DNA of 12,576 bases from Croceibacterium_A sp039927815 (GTDB lineage Bacteria > Pseudomonadota > Alphaproteobacteria > Sphingomonadales > Sphingomonadaceae). The stretch spans positions 1-12,576 of the forward strand of contig JBDSUJ010000098.1 in NCBI GenBank assembly GCA_039927815.1. Direction: 5' to 3'. Of this stretch, positions 1 through 7,881 are shown in pieces. The notes under the pieces are model-generated. The model saw only the letters and a list, made by a program, of their open reading frames with translations, ran no database searches and had not been told where the DNA came from. The position numbers and the translations under genes were made by a program. Position 1 is the first letter of the stretch. Every line of letters starts with the position of its first letter.

Positions 1-2
1 TC

Positions 3-386
3 GCTGTGCTCGCCGTTGGGGCCAGTGTGGTGGCCTTTGCCGACCTTATTGGCGACCTCCGGGCGTCCCCATTCGCTGCCCCCGCGAGGCGTCGGCGGTT
101 AGTTGAGGGCGCGGCAATCGACCTGTCGCTGATCGTCTGCGGGGCGAGCGCCATCACCGGGAACTGGGCGCACAAGCTGTTCCCGCCGCTGGTCCTGATC
201 GGCGCGCTGCGGGCGGTGAGCGCGGGACCATGGCCGCGCGGGTCAAGGTGGCTGGCTGACCGCTTGTTGCTGTCAGCGATGCTCGTGGTGGCGGCCCTAT
301 TGGGGCTGACCGAACCCGCGCTGATGACGCTCGCCCTCGTCGCGATAGGGCTGAACGCGGCCACGGCCGGGGCACGGCGCGGATAA
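3..386 (+). CDS. Small hydrophobic membrane protein, unrecognised, possibly 5'-truncated
   Basis: Not recognised. The frame is open to the left edge of the window, so the gene may begin outside it; the first start codon inside is GTG at 6, giving 126 residues and a TAA stop at 384-386. Counted from that GTG, the protein has about four hydrophobic stretches: roughly residues 1-17, 37-51, 57-73 and 86-120, the last probably two helices split by a TEP turn. A basic loop (residues 27-32, ARRRRL) follows the first. This suggests a small integral inner-membrane protein. No catalytic or ligand-binding motif is visible. It lies 35 bases upstream of the next gene on the same strand, so the two could be co-transcribed. 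No ribosome binding site can be judged because only five bases precede the GTG. Function unknown. Confidence 0.5.
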   Translation, partial: AVLAVGASVVAFADLIGDLRASPFAAPARRRRLVEGAAIDLSLIVCGASAITGNWAHKLFPPLVLIGALRAVSAGPWPRGSRWLADRLLLSAMLVVAALLGLTEPALMTLALVAIGLNAATAGARRG

Positions 387-409
387 CGCGGGTTTAACCC
401 TGTTGCGCT

Positions 410-414
410 AGGAC
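410..414 (+). promoter_or_regulatory. Ribosome binding site that decides the start of the helical protein gene
   Basis: AGGAC at 410-414 lies 7 bases before ATG 422 but only 1 base before GTG 416. Normal Shine-Dalgarno spacing therefore favours ATG 422 over the longer GTG form. Confidence 0.55.
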
Positions 415-421
415 GGTGACG

Positions 422-1354
422 ATGGACGAGAGTGCCATAACAGAGCCTACGCAGGACGCGGTTGAACGCGCGCTGCGGGAGGACCTCGTGCGGGCCGATC
501 GGGCGATTGCGTCCGTGCGCCCGGTGCTGCGCCACGTCCTGGCCCATGACGACCCCGCGCTGTTCAACGACGAAGTCATCGCGCGGGTGCGCGGCATGAT
601 GCGCGACCTCGCGCGCCAACTGCTCCAAACGCAGGCGGCGAGTGGCGGCGAGCGGGATGTACCCGCGTTCGTCGGCGAGCGCTTTGACGCGCTGGTGATG
701 AAACTGTCCGATGACACCGAGTTGCTGGCCCACGCGCACGCACTCGCGCTCGAAGCGCGGCTGCTCGACGCATTGCGGCTGCGCACGGGCGTGGAGCCGG
801 TGCTGCCACCGCTTATTGTTGAACTCGCCGCGGGCACCGACGCAGACCTCGCCGAACTCGCCATGCATGCTCTCGCGGCGCAGGCCCGCTTTGTTCAGCA
901 GCAACATCGCATGGCGCTGCCGCTGGCGGAACTTCCCGCTGAACTGTTCCACGCCGCCACGGCGGCGCAGGACGACGATGACGCCGCCCGGCTGTTGCGG
1001 CAGGACTATGCCGAAGGGCACGGGCGCCAGGCCCTGCTGACGCGGCTGGCGATCGCCATTGGGCACACGCCCGACCGGGCGCTGTCGGTTGAACACGCGG
1101 GCTTGTCGGTGTTGGCTTCCGCGCTGGCACTCGCGGCCGACCAGCCGCGCGACGCGATCATCGTCTCGCTTGCCATCCGCCATAGCAGCCGCCTCGCGCT
1201 GACGCTGCGTGCTGTCGGGCTTGCTCCGGCCGCGATCGACCGCCAGCTAGCCGCTCTCCAGGCAGTGCCTGAATTACCCGCAGCTGTCGGGCAAATCGCC
1301 ACCGAGCGCGCGGCAGCGTTGCTGACCAGTGCCCTGCTTGAGCCGGCGACCTGA
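422..1354 (+). CDS. Unrecognised all-helical protein, partner of the adjacent kinase-like gene
   Basis: I do not recognise this 310-residue protein. It is rich in Ala, Leu, Arg, Asp and Glu, with no signal peptide and no membrane helix, so it is probably cytoplasmic. Almost the whole length looks like amphipathic helices broken by short loops, for example the segments encoded at about 450-635 and 700-930 and the Ala/Leu-rich run at 1085-1345. That could be a helical-repeat or helical-bundle scaffold. Some alphaproteobacterial DUF2336-type proteins look like this, but I cannot assign it to that family from the sequence alone. No enzyme motif is visible. ATG 422 is preferred to GTG 416 on ribosome-binding-site spacing. 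The stop TGA (1352-1354) lies 4 bases before the likely GTG start of the kinase-like gene, so the two are probably translated together. Inference: a regulatory or scaffolding partner of that protein. Confidence 0.75.
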   Translation: MDESAITEPTQDAVERALREDLVRADRAIASVRPVLRHVLAHDDPALFNDEVIARVRGMMRDLARQLLQTQAASGGERDVPAFVGERFDALVMKLSDDTELLAHAHALALEARLLDALRLRTGVEPVLPPLIVELAAGTDADLAELAMHALAAQARFVQQQHRMALPLAELPAELFHAATAAQDDDDAARLLRQDYAEGHGRQALLTRLAIAIGHTPDRALSVEHAGLSVLASALALAADQPRDAIIVSLAIRHSSRLALTLRAVGLAPAAIDRQLAALQAVPELPAAVGQIATERAAALLTSALLEPAT

Positions 1355-1358
1355 CGCT

Positions 1359-2735
1359 GTGGCACGTGAAGCGTCCATCACCGCCCGCGCGCGAACGGAC
1401 AGCCGCGATTGGCTGATCGAGGCTGACGAGCCCCTCGCCGGGCTGCAACTGCGTGCCGGCGGCCAGTTGCCAGGCGCCATCGCCAGCCCGGCGCTGCTTG
1501 AACTGGTGCGCAAGGCGCGCCTCTACGGGCTCAAACTCGCGCGCACCATGCGCGCCCAGGACGATACCGAACAGATCACCGCCTGGGTCGAGGTCACGCC
1601 CAGTGCCGCGGGCGAGGGATGCGCGATTGCGGTTGCCAACTGGCAAGCCACCGCGCTCGAGCCAGACGACGCCGGCCGGGCGGCACCCCGCCGCGCCCTT
1701 ATCGTACGGCAGATTGCCGAGCTTTCGGCTCAGCTAGGCCCCGATCAGAAACTGCTTGCGGTCGAGGGCACGGCGCCCGATCTGGCCGAACTCGTCGGCC
1801 TGATGCGTGCCGGGCTCGGCCGGCCGTGGACCGATTTCGTTGGTACAGAAGGGCATTCACACCAGCAGCCGCTCCACTGGCGGCTTCTGGATGACGCCAC
1901 GGTGACCGTTCCCGGCTCCGCGCGCGGGTGGCGTGCCCACCTCATCCCGCTCGGTGCGCCGGACCCGGCGAGCGCCGGTTTCGAGCTGCATCTGGTGGCG
2001 GATCATCCGCTGGCCGTCGCGACACTGCCTGCTGAGACACCCTTGGGCGGCGCCTTCAGTACCGCCATCGGGCGTGAGATCGCGCCCGTTCTACGCCAGC
2101 CGATCGCGCGCATCATCGCCAACGCCGAGACCATCCGCACCCAACTCGCGGGCCCGCTGGCGGACGAATACAGCAATTACGCCGCCGACATCGCCACCGC
2201 CGGCGAGCACTTGCTGGCCTTGCTCGACGACCTGGTTGCGCTCGAGGTGGTGGAGGACGAGCAATTCGCACCCGCGCCCGACCGGATCGACCTGGCCGAT
2301 GTCGCGCGGCGCGCGGCGGGTATACTCGGAGTGCGGGCGCGCGAGCGCGGCATCGAGATCGAAGCACCCCAGCCAGACGCAAGCGCACCGGCTATCGGCG
2401 AGTTTCGCCGGGTGTTGCAAGTGCTGCTCAACCTGCTCGGCAACGCGATCCGCTATACGCCCGAAGGCTCGCCGGTGTCGTTGCGCGTCGAACGCGCGGG
2501 GGGCCGGGTGCGGTGCGTCGTGGCGGACCAAGGCCCGGGCCTGTCGGAGGCCGACCAGGCGCGAGTGTTCGAGAAGTTCGAGCGACTTGGCCGCAGCGGC
2601 GACGGCGGGTCCGGCCTCGGCCTGTACATCTCGCGCCGGCTGGCCCGCGCGATGGGCGGGGACCTCACGGTTGATAGCGCGCCGGGTGAGGGCGCGCGCT
2701 TCACGCTCGAACTGCCGGCCGACCTGGACGCTTAG
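1359..2735 (+). CDS. Histidine-kinase-like sensor protein without the phosphoacceptor histidine
   Basis: Residues are numbered from GTG 1329, which gives 468 residues; GTG 1359 (458 residues) is preferred because it follows the upstream stop by 4 bases, while 1329 would overlap that gene. No membrane helix is seen. Residues 20-235 form an unassigned, possibly PAS-like sensory region. Residues 241-310 match a HisKA dimerisation domain, ending in the usual helix with GEHLLALLDDL (292-302). Residues 355-465 are a complete GHKL ATPase: N box N368 and N372 in NLLGNAIRYTPEG, G1 box D400-x-G-x-G404, F box FEKFERLG (414-421) and G2 box GSGLGLY (427-433). The H box is abnormal: LRQPIARII (255-263) aligns with the usual LRTPLNAII, but the position before it that should be His is Pro253. 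No His occurs between 241 and 293. No response regulator gene is in the window. It is probably a regulatory ATP-binding protein or an atypical kinase, not a classical autophosphorylating one. Confidence 0.85.
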   Translation: MAREASITARARTDSRDWLIEADEPLAGLQLRAGGQLPGAIASPALLELVRKARLYGLKLARTMRAQDDTEQITAWVEVTPSAAGEGCAIAVANWQATALEPDDAGRAAPRRALIVRQIAELSAQLGPDQKLLAVEGTAPDLAELVGLMRAGLGRPWTDFVGTEGHSHQQPLHWRLLDDATVTVPGSARGWRAHLIPLGAPDPASAGFELHLVADHPLAVATLPAETPLGGAFSTAIGREIAPVLRQPIARIIANAETIRTQLAGPLADEYSNYAADIATAGEHLLALLDDLVALEVVEDEQFAPAPDRIDLADVARRAAGILGVRARERGIEIEAPQPDASAPAIGEFRRVLQVLLNLLGNAIRYTPEGSPVSLRVERAGGRVRCVVADQGPGLSEADQARVFEKFERLGRSGDGGSGLGLYISRRLARAMGGDLTVDSAPGEGARFTLELPADLDA

Positions 2736-2923
2736 CGCCGCCGGCGCGGCAGCCAGATTAACAGCAGCCCAATTGCCACCGTAATAGCGCCGTAAAGCGC
2801 CCATTGGCGATGCGCGAGCATGAAGCTTTCCGCCGGCCACATCACCAGCCCGAGGCCCTGCAGCGCCCACAACCCGCCGGCGAGCACCAGCGCGACACCG
2901 AGCACGGTCAGCACGGTGCGCAT
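2732..2923 (-). CDS. 63-residue two-helix membrane protein coupled to gltA
   Basis: A 63-residue protein with two hydrophobic helices (about residues 4-28 and 43-58) and a basic end (LPRRRR), suggesting two passes through the inner membrane with a cytoplasmic C-terminus. Between the helices is a segment with LWALQGLGLVMW and ESFM. It resembles, from memory, a widespread group of uncharacterised small proteins with a W-x-L-Q-G ... SFM pattern. The ATG (2923-2921) shares its A with the TGA stop of gltA in a TGATG junction, so translation is probably coupled to citrate synthase. Its own ribosome binding site is weak. The TAA stop overlaps the TAG stop of the convergent kinase-like gene in the four bases TTAG (2732-2735). 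Function unknown; the coupling argues that it is expressed with gltX and gltA. Confidence 0.7.
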   Translation of the reverse strand: MRTVLTVLGVALVLAGGLWALQGLGLVMWPAESFMLAHRQWALYGAITVAIGLLLIWLPRRRR

Positions 2924-4209
2924 CAGCGTTTGTCCGCCGGAAGGTAATCACGCGGGGTCGGGCCGGTGTAAAGCTGGCGCGGTCGGCCAATCTTCTGGCC
3001 AGGATCGGAAATCATCTCGTTCCAGTGCGCGACCCACCCGACAGTGCGAGCAAGAGCGAACAGCGCGGTGAACATGGTGGTGGGGAAGCCGATCGCCGAG
3101 AGGATGATACCGGAGTAAAAGTCGACGTTGGGGAACAACTTCTTTTCAATGAAATAGGGGTCGTTGAGCGCCATTTCCTCAAGCTGCAGTGCGACCTCGA
3201 ACACCGGGTCGGTGACGTTGAGCGACTTGAACACTTCGCGCACCGTCGTCTGCATCACCGTCGCGCGCGGATCGTAGTTCTTGTACACCCGGTGTCCGAA
3301 ACCCATCAGACGGAACGGATCGTTCTTGTCCTTCGCGCGCTCGATATAGTGCGGGATGCGGTCGGGGGTGCCGATCTCGTGCAGCATATTGAGCGCGGCT
3401 TCGTTGGCGCCGCCGTGCGCCGGGCCCCACAAGCAGGCTATACCGGCCGCCATGCACGCAAACGGGTTGGCGCCCGACGATCCCGCGAGCCGCACGGTCG
3501 AGGTCGAGGCGTTCTGCTCGTGGTCGGCGTGGAGGATGAAGATCCGGTCGAGGGCGCGCTCGACGATCGGATTCACCTCGTACGGCTCGGCCGGAACGCC
3601 GAACGTCATGCGCAGAAAGTTGCCGGTGTAGCTGAGCGAATTGTCCGGGTACTGGAACGGCTGACCCACCGAATATTTGTAAGCCATCGCCGCGATCGTC
3701 GGCATCTTGGCGATCAGCCGGTGGCTGCTGATCTTGCGCGCGGTCGGGTCCGCGATGTCGGCGCTGTCGTGATAGAAGGCGCTGAGCGCACCGACCACGC
3801 CGCACATGATTGCCATCGGATGCGCATCCCGGCGGAACCCGCGGTAGAACGTCGACAGCTGCTCGTGCAGCATGGTGTGGCGCGTGATCGTCCAGCTGAA
3901 ATCGGTCAGTTCCTCAGCGCTCGGCAACTCGCCGTTGAGCAGCAGGTAGGACACCTCCATGAACGACGACTGCTCGGCCAGCTGGCCGATGGGGTAGCCG
4001 CGATGGAGCAGCACGCCTTCATCACCGTCGATGAAGGTGATAGCGCTTTCGCAGCTCGCGGTGGAGGTGAATCCGGGATCGTAGGTGAACATCCCGCTTT
4101 CCCCGAACAGCTTGCGGATGTCGACCACGCTCGGCCCGGTCGTGCCGTCCAGTACCGGTAATTCGAACTTCCGATCCGCGACCGTCAGCTGGGCACTCTT
4201 GTCCGCCAT
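2923..4209 (-). CDS. gltA: Citrate synthase (type II, hexameric bacterial type)
   Basis: Condenses oxaloacetate and acetyl-CoA to citrate in the cytoplasm, the entry step of the citric acid cycle. The 428-residue length is normal for the long, NADH-sensitive Gram-negative type. Catalytic residues are in place: His265 in WGPAHGG (261-267), His306 in FGHRVYK (304-310) and Asp363 in NVDFYSG (361-367), each one higher than the E. coli numbering 264/305/362. The family signature HADHEQNAST (227-236) and the C-terminal GRPRQLYTGP (408-417) are also present, as is the N-terminal beta-rich domain typical of this type. The start ATG (4209-4207) has a strong AGGAG five bases upstream. It lies 27 bases downstream of gltX on the same strand and overlaps the start of the 63-residue membrane protein by one base, so the three probably form one operon. 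No anomalies seen. Confidence 0.97.
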   Translation of the reverse strand: MADKSAQLTVADRKFELPVLDGTTGPSVVDIRKLFGESGMFTYDPGFTSTASCESAITFIDGDEGVLLHRGYPIGQLAEQSSFMEVSYLLLNGELPSAEELTDFSWTITRHTMLHEQLSTFYRGFRRDAHPMAIMCGVVGALSAFYHDSADIADPTARKISSHRLIAKMPTIAAMAYKYSVGQPFQYPDNSLSYTGNFLRMTFGVPAEPYEVNPIVERALDRIFILHADHEQNASTSTVRLAGSSGANPFACMAAGIACLWGPAHGGANEAALNMLHEIGTPDRIPHYIERAKDKNDPFRLMGFGHRVYKNYDPRATVMQTTVREVFKSLNVTDPVFEVALQLEEMALNDPYFIEKKLFPNVDFYSGIILSAIGFPTTMFTALFALARTVGWVAHWNEMISDPGQKIGRPRQLYTGPTPRDYLPADKR

Positions 4210-4214
4210 AGCGT

Positions 4215-4219
4215 CTCCT
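4215..4219 (-). promoter_or_regulatory. Strong ribosome binding site of gltA
   Basis: On the minus strand AGGAG lies 5 bases before the gltA ATG, inside the 27-base gltX-gltA gap. It is the best Shine-Dalgarno match noticed in the window, fitting a highly expressed central-metabolism enzyme within an operon. Confidence 0.7.
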
Positions 4220-4236
4220 CTTGGTTCTACCGTCCG

Positions 4237-5652
4237 TCAGCCGGCTAACACGGCCTGCGCGTCGATCCGCGCCAGACTTTCTTCCCGGCCGAGCAGGACC
4301 AGCACATCGAAAATACCCGGGGACGTCGTCTGCCCGGTCAGCGCCGCGCGGAGCGGCTGCGCGAGCTTGCCGAGACCCAGTCCAAGCTCCTCCGCGTAGG
4401 CTTTGAGACTGGCTTCGAGCGCGCCGCTTGTCCAGTCCTGTTCGAGCCGCAAACGCTCGGAAATCCGCGCCAGCAACGCCGTGCCGGCATCGTCGAGCAG
4501 CGCTTTCGCCGCCTCGGTCAAGTCCAGCGGGCGGCGGCTGAACAGGAACGCCGCGCCATCGGCCAGCTCGACCATGTCGCGGGCGCGCGTCTTTAGTACC
4601 GGCATGGCTTCGGTCAGGAGGGCCAGGTCCGCGTGCGGCCCGATCCGCGCGGCGGCCAACGCGGCCAACCGGGCGTCATCGGCGGCGCGGATATAATGGC
4701 CGTTCAAGCTGAGGAGCTTTTTGGTGTCGAACCGAGCCGGGCCCTTGCCGACGCCGGCGAAGTCGAACACCGCGATGGCCTGTTCGTGGGTGAATTCTTC
4801 CTGGTCGCCGTGCCCCCAGCCGAGCCGCAGCAGGTAGTTGAACAGCGCCTCGGGCAGGATCCCCAACTCGTCGCGATAGGCCTCGACCCCGGTCGCGCCA
4901 TGGCGCTTCGACAGCTTGGCCCCGTCCGACCCGTGAATCAGTGGCACGTGCGCATAAATCGGTTCGGGCCAGCCCATGCCGCGCACGATCGCAAGTTGGC
5001 GGAACGCGTTGTTGAGATGGTCGTCGCCGCGGATGACGTGGGTGACGCCCATGTCGTGATCGTCGACCACCACCGCGAGCATGTAAGTCGGCGTCCCGTC
5101 GGAGCGCAGGAGGACGAAATCGTCTAGCTCGGCATTCTGGACCGCGACGCGGCTCTGGACCCGGTCTTCGATCACGGTTTCGCCATCACGCGGGGCCTTC
5201 AACCGCACGACGAACGGGCCGTCGCCCACAGTGTCCGCGTCGCGCCACGGGCTGTCGATGCGGAACGGGCGGCGCTCGGCCTGGGCGCGCTCACGCTGGG
5301 CGGCGAGCTCATCTGGGCTCAGCCAGCACTTGTAGGCATGGCCGGCGGCAAGCAGCGCGTGCGCCACTTCGGCATGGCGGGACCAGAATTGCGACTGATA
5401 GTATTCGTGCCCGTCCCAGTCGAGGCCGAGCCAGCGCATCCCGTCGAGGATCGCTTCGACCGCCGCGTCGCTTGAGCGGGCGCGATCGGTATCCTCTATC
5501 CGCAGCAGGAACCGTCCGCCGTTGCGGCGCGCGAAGAGCCAGTTGAACAACGCGGTGCGCGCGCCGCCGATGTGCAGGAACCCGGTTGGTGAGGGCGCAA
5601 AGCGAGTCACCACCGGGCGGACCGCCGCTGGGGTGTCGCTATCGCTTGCCAT
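4237..5652 (-). CDS. gltX: Glutamyl-tRNA synthetase
   Basis: Class I aminoacyl-tRNA synthetase that attaches glutamate to tRNA-Glu in the cytoplasm. The 471-residue length is normal. The N-terminal Rossmann catalytic domain starts RFAPSPTGFLHIGGARTA (17-34), with HIGG (27-30) as the HIGH motif. KLSKR (246-250) is the KMSKS motif. RLGWGHGDQEEF (276-287) and the anticodon-binding helical C-terminus follow. The zinc-binding cysteine cluster of some family members is absent: only Cys109 lies in that region. In alphaproteobacteria such enzymes often also charge tRNA-Gln with glutamate for repair by GatCAB; whether this one does cannot be read here. The ATG (5652-5650) begins just before the conserved N-terminus. 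It is divergent from comEC across about 29 bases and is first in a gltX-gltA-small-protein unit. The gltX promoter must lie close to or inside the start of comEC. Confidence 0.97.
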   Translation of the reverse strand: MASDSDTPAAVRPVVTRFAPSPTGFLHIGGARTALFNWLFARRNGGRFLLRIEDTDRARSSDAAVEAILDGMRWLGLDWDGHEYYQSQFWSRHAEVAHALLAAGHAYKCWLSPDELAAQRERAQAERRPFRIDSPWRDADTVGDGPFVVRLKAPRDGETVIEDRVQSRVAVQNAELDDFVLLRSDGTPTYMLAVVVDDHDMGVTHVIRGDDHLNNAFRQLAIVRGMGWPEPIYAHVPLIHGSDGAKLSKRHGATGVEAYRDELGILPEALFNYLLRLGWGHGDQEEFTHEQAIAVFDFAGVGKGPARFDTKKLLSLNGHYIRAADDARLAALAAARIGPHADLALLTEAMPVLKTRARDMVELADGAAFLFSRRPLDLTEAAKALLDDAGTALLARISERLRLEQDWTSGALEASLKAYAEELGLGLGKLAQPLRAALTGQTTSPGIFDVLVLLGREESLARIDAQAVLAG

Positions 5653-5681
5653 CGCTCAAGGGTTCCTTTCCAGTGCGATCC

Positions 5682-7881
5682 ATGGCCACGCACGCGCCGC
5701 TAGCCATCCCGCCGGATGGCAATATCGCCGATGCTGCGTTGCAGCAGCCGCCTTGGCGAATGGGCGTGCGCTTGTCCAGCGCGGCCGACACAGCGGAGGC
5801 GTTCCTGGGGCAGGCCGGGCTCGACCGCGGTCCGTGGCTGGTCGTCGCACTGATGACCGGGATCGGGGCCTGGTTCGTGTTGCCGACCCCCGCGCAGTGG
5901 GTCCTGGCGATGGCGCTTGCGGTCATCGTTGCGCTGGCCGTCGTGGCCTTGTGGCGAGGGCGCGAGGATCGCGGGCGCTTGGTCACGGCGGTGCTCACGA
6001 TGGCGCTGCTGGCTGCGGCAGGAGTCGGCCTGGCGTGGCTCCGCTCCGAACTCGTCGGAGTGCCGGCCATCGCTCGGCCGCTGTCAGCGCAATTCACCGG
6101 CCGGGTGCTCCAACGAGTCGAGCAGCCGGCCGAGGACCGCGTCAGGCTGGTGCTCGCGACGCGCGAGCCGGGGACCGGTCGAGCTATCAGGGTGCGGGTC
6201 AACGTGCCGTGGGCGCAAGCGGGGCCGCAGCTGGCGGAAGGCGCGCTGGTGCGGTCGCGGGCGCGGCTGATGCCGCCCGCGCCGCCGATGCTGCCGGGTG
6301 GCTACGATTTCGCGCGCGCGGCTTGGTTCCAGGGCCTGGCCGCGACGGGCAGCACGCAAGGCGCCAACACGGTACTTGAACCGGGCGGCCGCAATCCCGC
6401 GCTCGCAGGCTTGCAACGCCGCCTGTCGGCGCATGTCCGCGCGCAGCTGGCCGGCTCCTCGGGGACGATCGCGGCGGCGTTCGCGAGCGGTGATCGGGGC
6501 GCGATTGCCCCAGCGGACGAAGACGCGATGCGCGATGCCGGCCTTACCCACCTGCTGTCGATCAGCGGGGTGCACGTCAGCGCGCTGATTGCGGCGGTTT
6601 ATTTTGTCGCGCTACGGTTGCTGGCGCTGTGGCCGTGGCTGGCGCTGCGGGTGCGCGTTCCCCCTCCTGGCAGCGGGAGTCGGCGCTGCGGCCGGCGTCG
6701 GTTACACTTTGCTGACCGGGGCGGAAGTGCCCACGGTGCGAAGCTGCGTCGGTGCCCTGTTGGTGCTGGGCGCGCTCGCACTGGGGCGCGAACCGTTGAG
6801 CCTACGGATGGTCGCGGTGGCGGCGGCGGTGGTGCTGCTGCTGTGGCCCGAGGCGCTCGTCGGTCCCAGCTTCCAGATGAGCTTCGCGGCGGTCGTGGCG
6901 ATTGTCACGCTGCACGAATGCGCACCGGCCCGCAGCTTCCTTCGCCCGCGCGAGGAAGGCTGGGCGATGTGGACCATTCGGCGGACCACGATGTTGCTGA
7001 TTGCCGGCATCGTGATCGAACTCGCGCTGATGCCGATCGTGCTGTTTCATTTCCACCGCGCCGGGTTCTATGGCGCGCTCGCCAATGTGGTCGCGATCCC
7101 GCTGGTGTCGGTCGTGACGATGCCGGCGATCGCCCTGGCGCTGGTGCTCGATGTCGTCGGAGTGGGGGCTCCGGCGTGGTGGGTAGCCGGACGTTCGCTC
7201 GATCTGCTGCTCGCGATCGCGCACTGGACGGCGAGCCAGCCGGGCGCCGTCAAGTTGATGCCGCAGATGAGCGGACCGACGTTCGCGTTGTTTATCGCCG
7301 GATCGATATGGCTGGCGTTGTGGCGCGGGCGGGTGCGGCTGGCCGGATTGATCCCGGTAGCCATCGCGGCCGTGCTCCTGCTCGCCACGCCGGTGCCGGA
7401 TCTGCTGATCTCGGGCGACGGGCGCCAGGTCGGGATAACCGGCGAGGATCGGCTGCTGATGCTGCGCGACACCAAGAGCGATTTCACCCGCGAAAACCTG
7501 ATGCAGCTGGCCGGCGCCGAGGGCGAGCCGCTGGCACTGGCGGAGTGGCCCGGCGCGAACTGCAGCCGCGATTTCTGCGTGCTGGCGGTTCGCCGCGGGC
7601 GACGCGAATGGCAGGTGCTGATGAGCCGCAGCGGCGGCAATGTCGAAGAGCGCGCGCTGGCCGCGGCGTGCGAGCGGGCCGACATCGTCGTTGCCGACCG
7701 CTGGCTACCGCGCAGTTGCCAACCGCGCTGGTTCACCGCCGACAGCCGCACGCTGGCCGAGACCGGCGGACTAGCGGTTTTGCTGGAGCGCCACCAAGTC
7801 ATCGCCGTCGCCGACAGCCAAGGCGAGCAGGGCTGGTGGCGGCCGCGCGCCCCGGCGCCGCGCCCGTCTTACCGGCGTTAG
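5682..7881 (+). pseudogene. comEC: ComEC/Rec2 DNA-uptake channel, frame broken near base 6660
   Basis: Inner-membrane channel that takes up single-stranded DNA during natural transformation. Joining two frames (5682-6659 and 6661-7881) gives a 732-residue protein of normal size. Joined residues 51-67, 73-91 and 99-119 are membrane helices, about 135-235 is the OB-fold-like DUF4131 region, and GLTHLLSISGVHVS (287-300) opens the Competence domain. The second frame continues it with TLLTGAEVPTVRSCV, GPSFQMSFAAV and FHFHRAGFYGALANVVAIPL. Residues after about 570 form the C-terminal beta-lactamase-like domain, without a visible HxHxDH metal motif. The switch falls at five C (6660-6664); with four C the frame would read straight through. 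Without the switch, the first frame runs on as unrelated sequence to 8132 inside lexA. The start is uncertain: ATG 5682 or GTG 5673. Its TAG overlaps the TAA of convergent lexA. A sequencing error, a real mutation and +1 frameshifting are all possible. Confidence 0.85.
6660..6664 (+). other. Five-C run where the comEC reading frame shifts by one base
   Basis: Upstream codons in frame read to GTT at 6657-6659. Downstream homology (PLLAAGVGAAAGVGYT) is in the frame starting at 6661. Removing one C restores one continuous ComEC. CCC followed by C is also a sequence on which a proline tRNA can re-pair after a +1 slip, so programmed slippage is formally possible, though a one-base homopolymer length error or mutation is simpler. 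Confidence 0.8.

Noticed and set aside
390..400. GGGTT-T-AACCC inverted repeat as an operator or CtrA site
   Set aside because: It does not match the TTAA-N7-TTAA pattern of CtrA, and an 11-base repeat alone is not enough to call a site.
2735..2747. GCGCC/GGCGC hairpin at the convergent stop codons as a terminator
   Set aside because: It has no T-run on either side and is explained by the RRRR codons at the end of the 63-residue protein.
3025..4161. Long open frame (378 codons) on the + strand opposite gltA
   Set aside because: It is the mirror of a certain citrate synthase gene in GC-rich DNA. Its translation is rich in Arg, His and Val with no recognisable domain, and no ribosome binding site was noticed.
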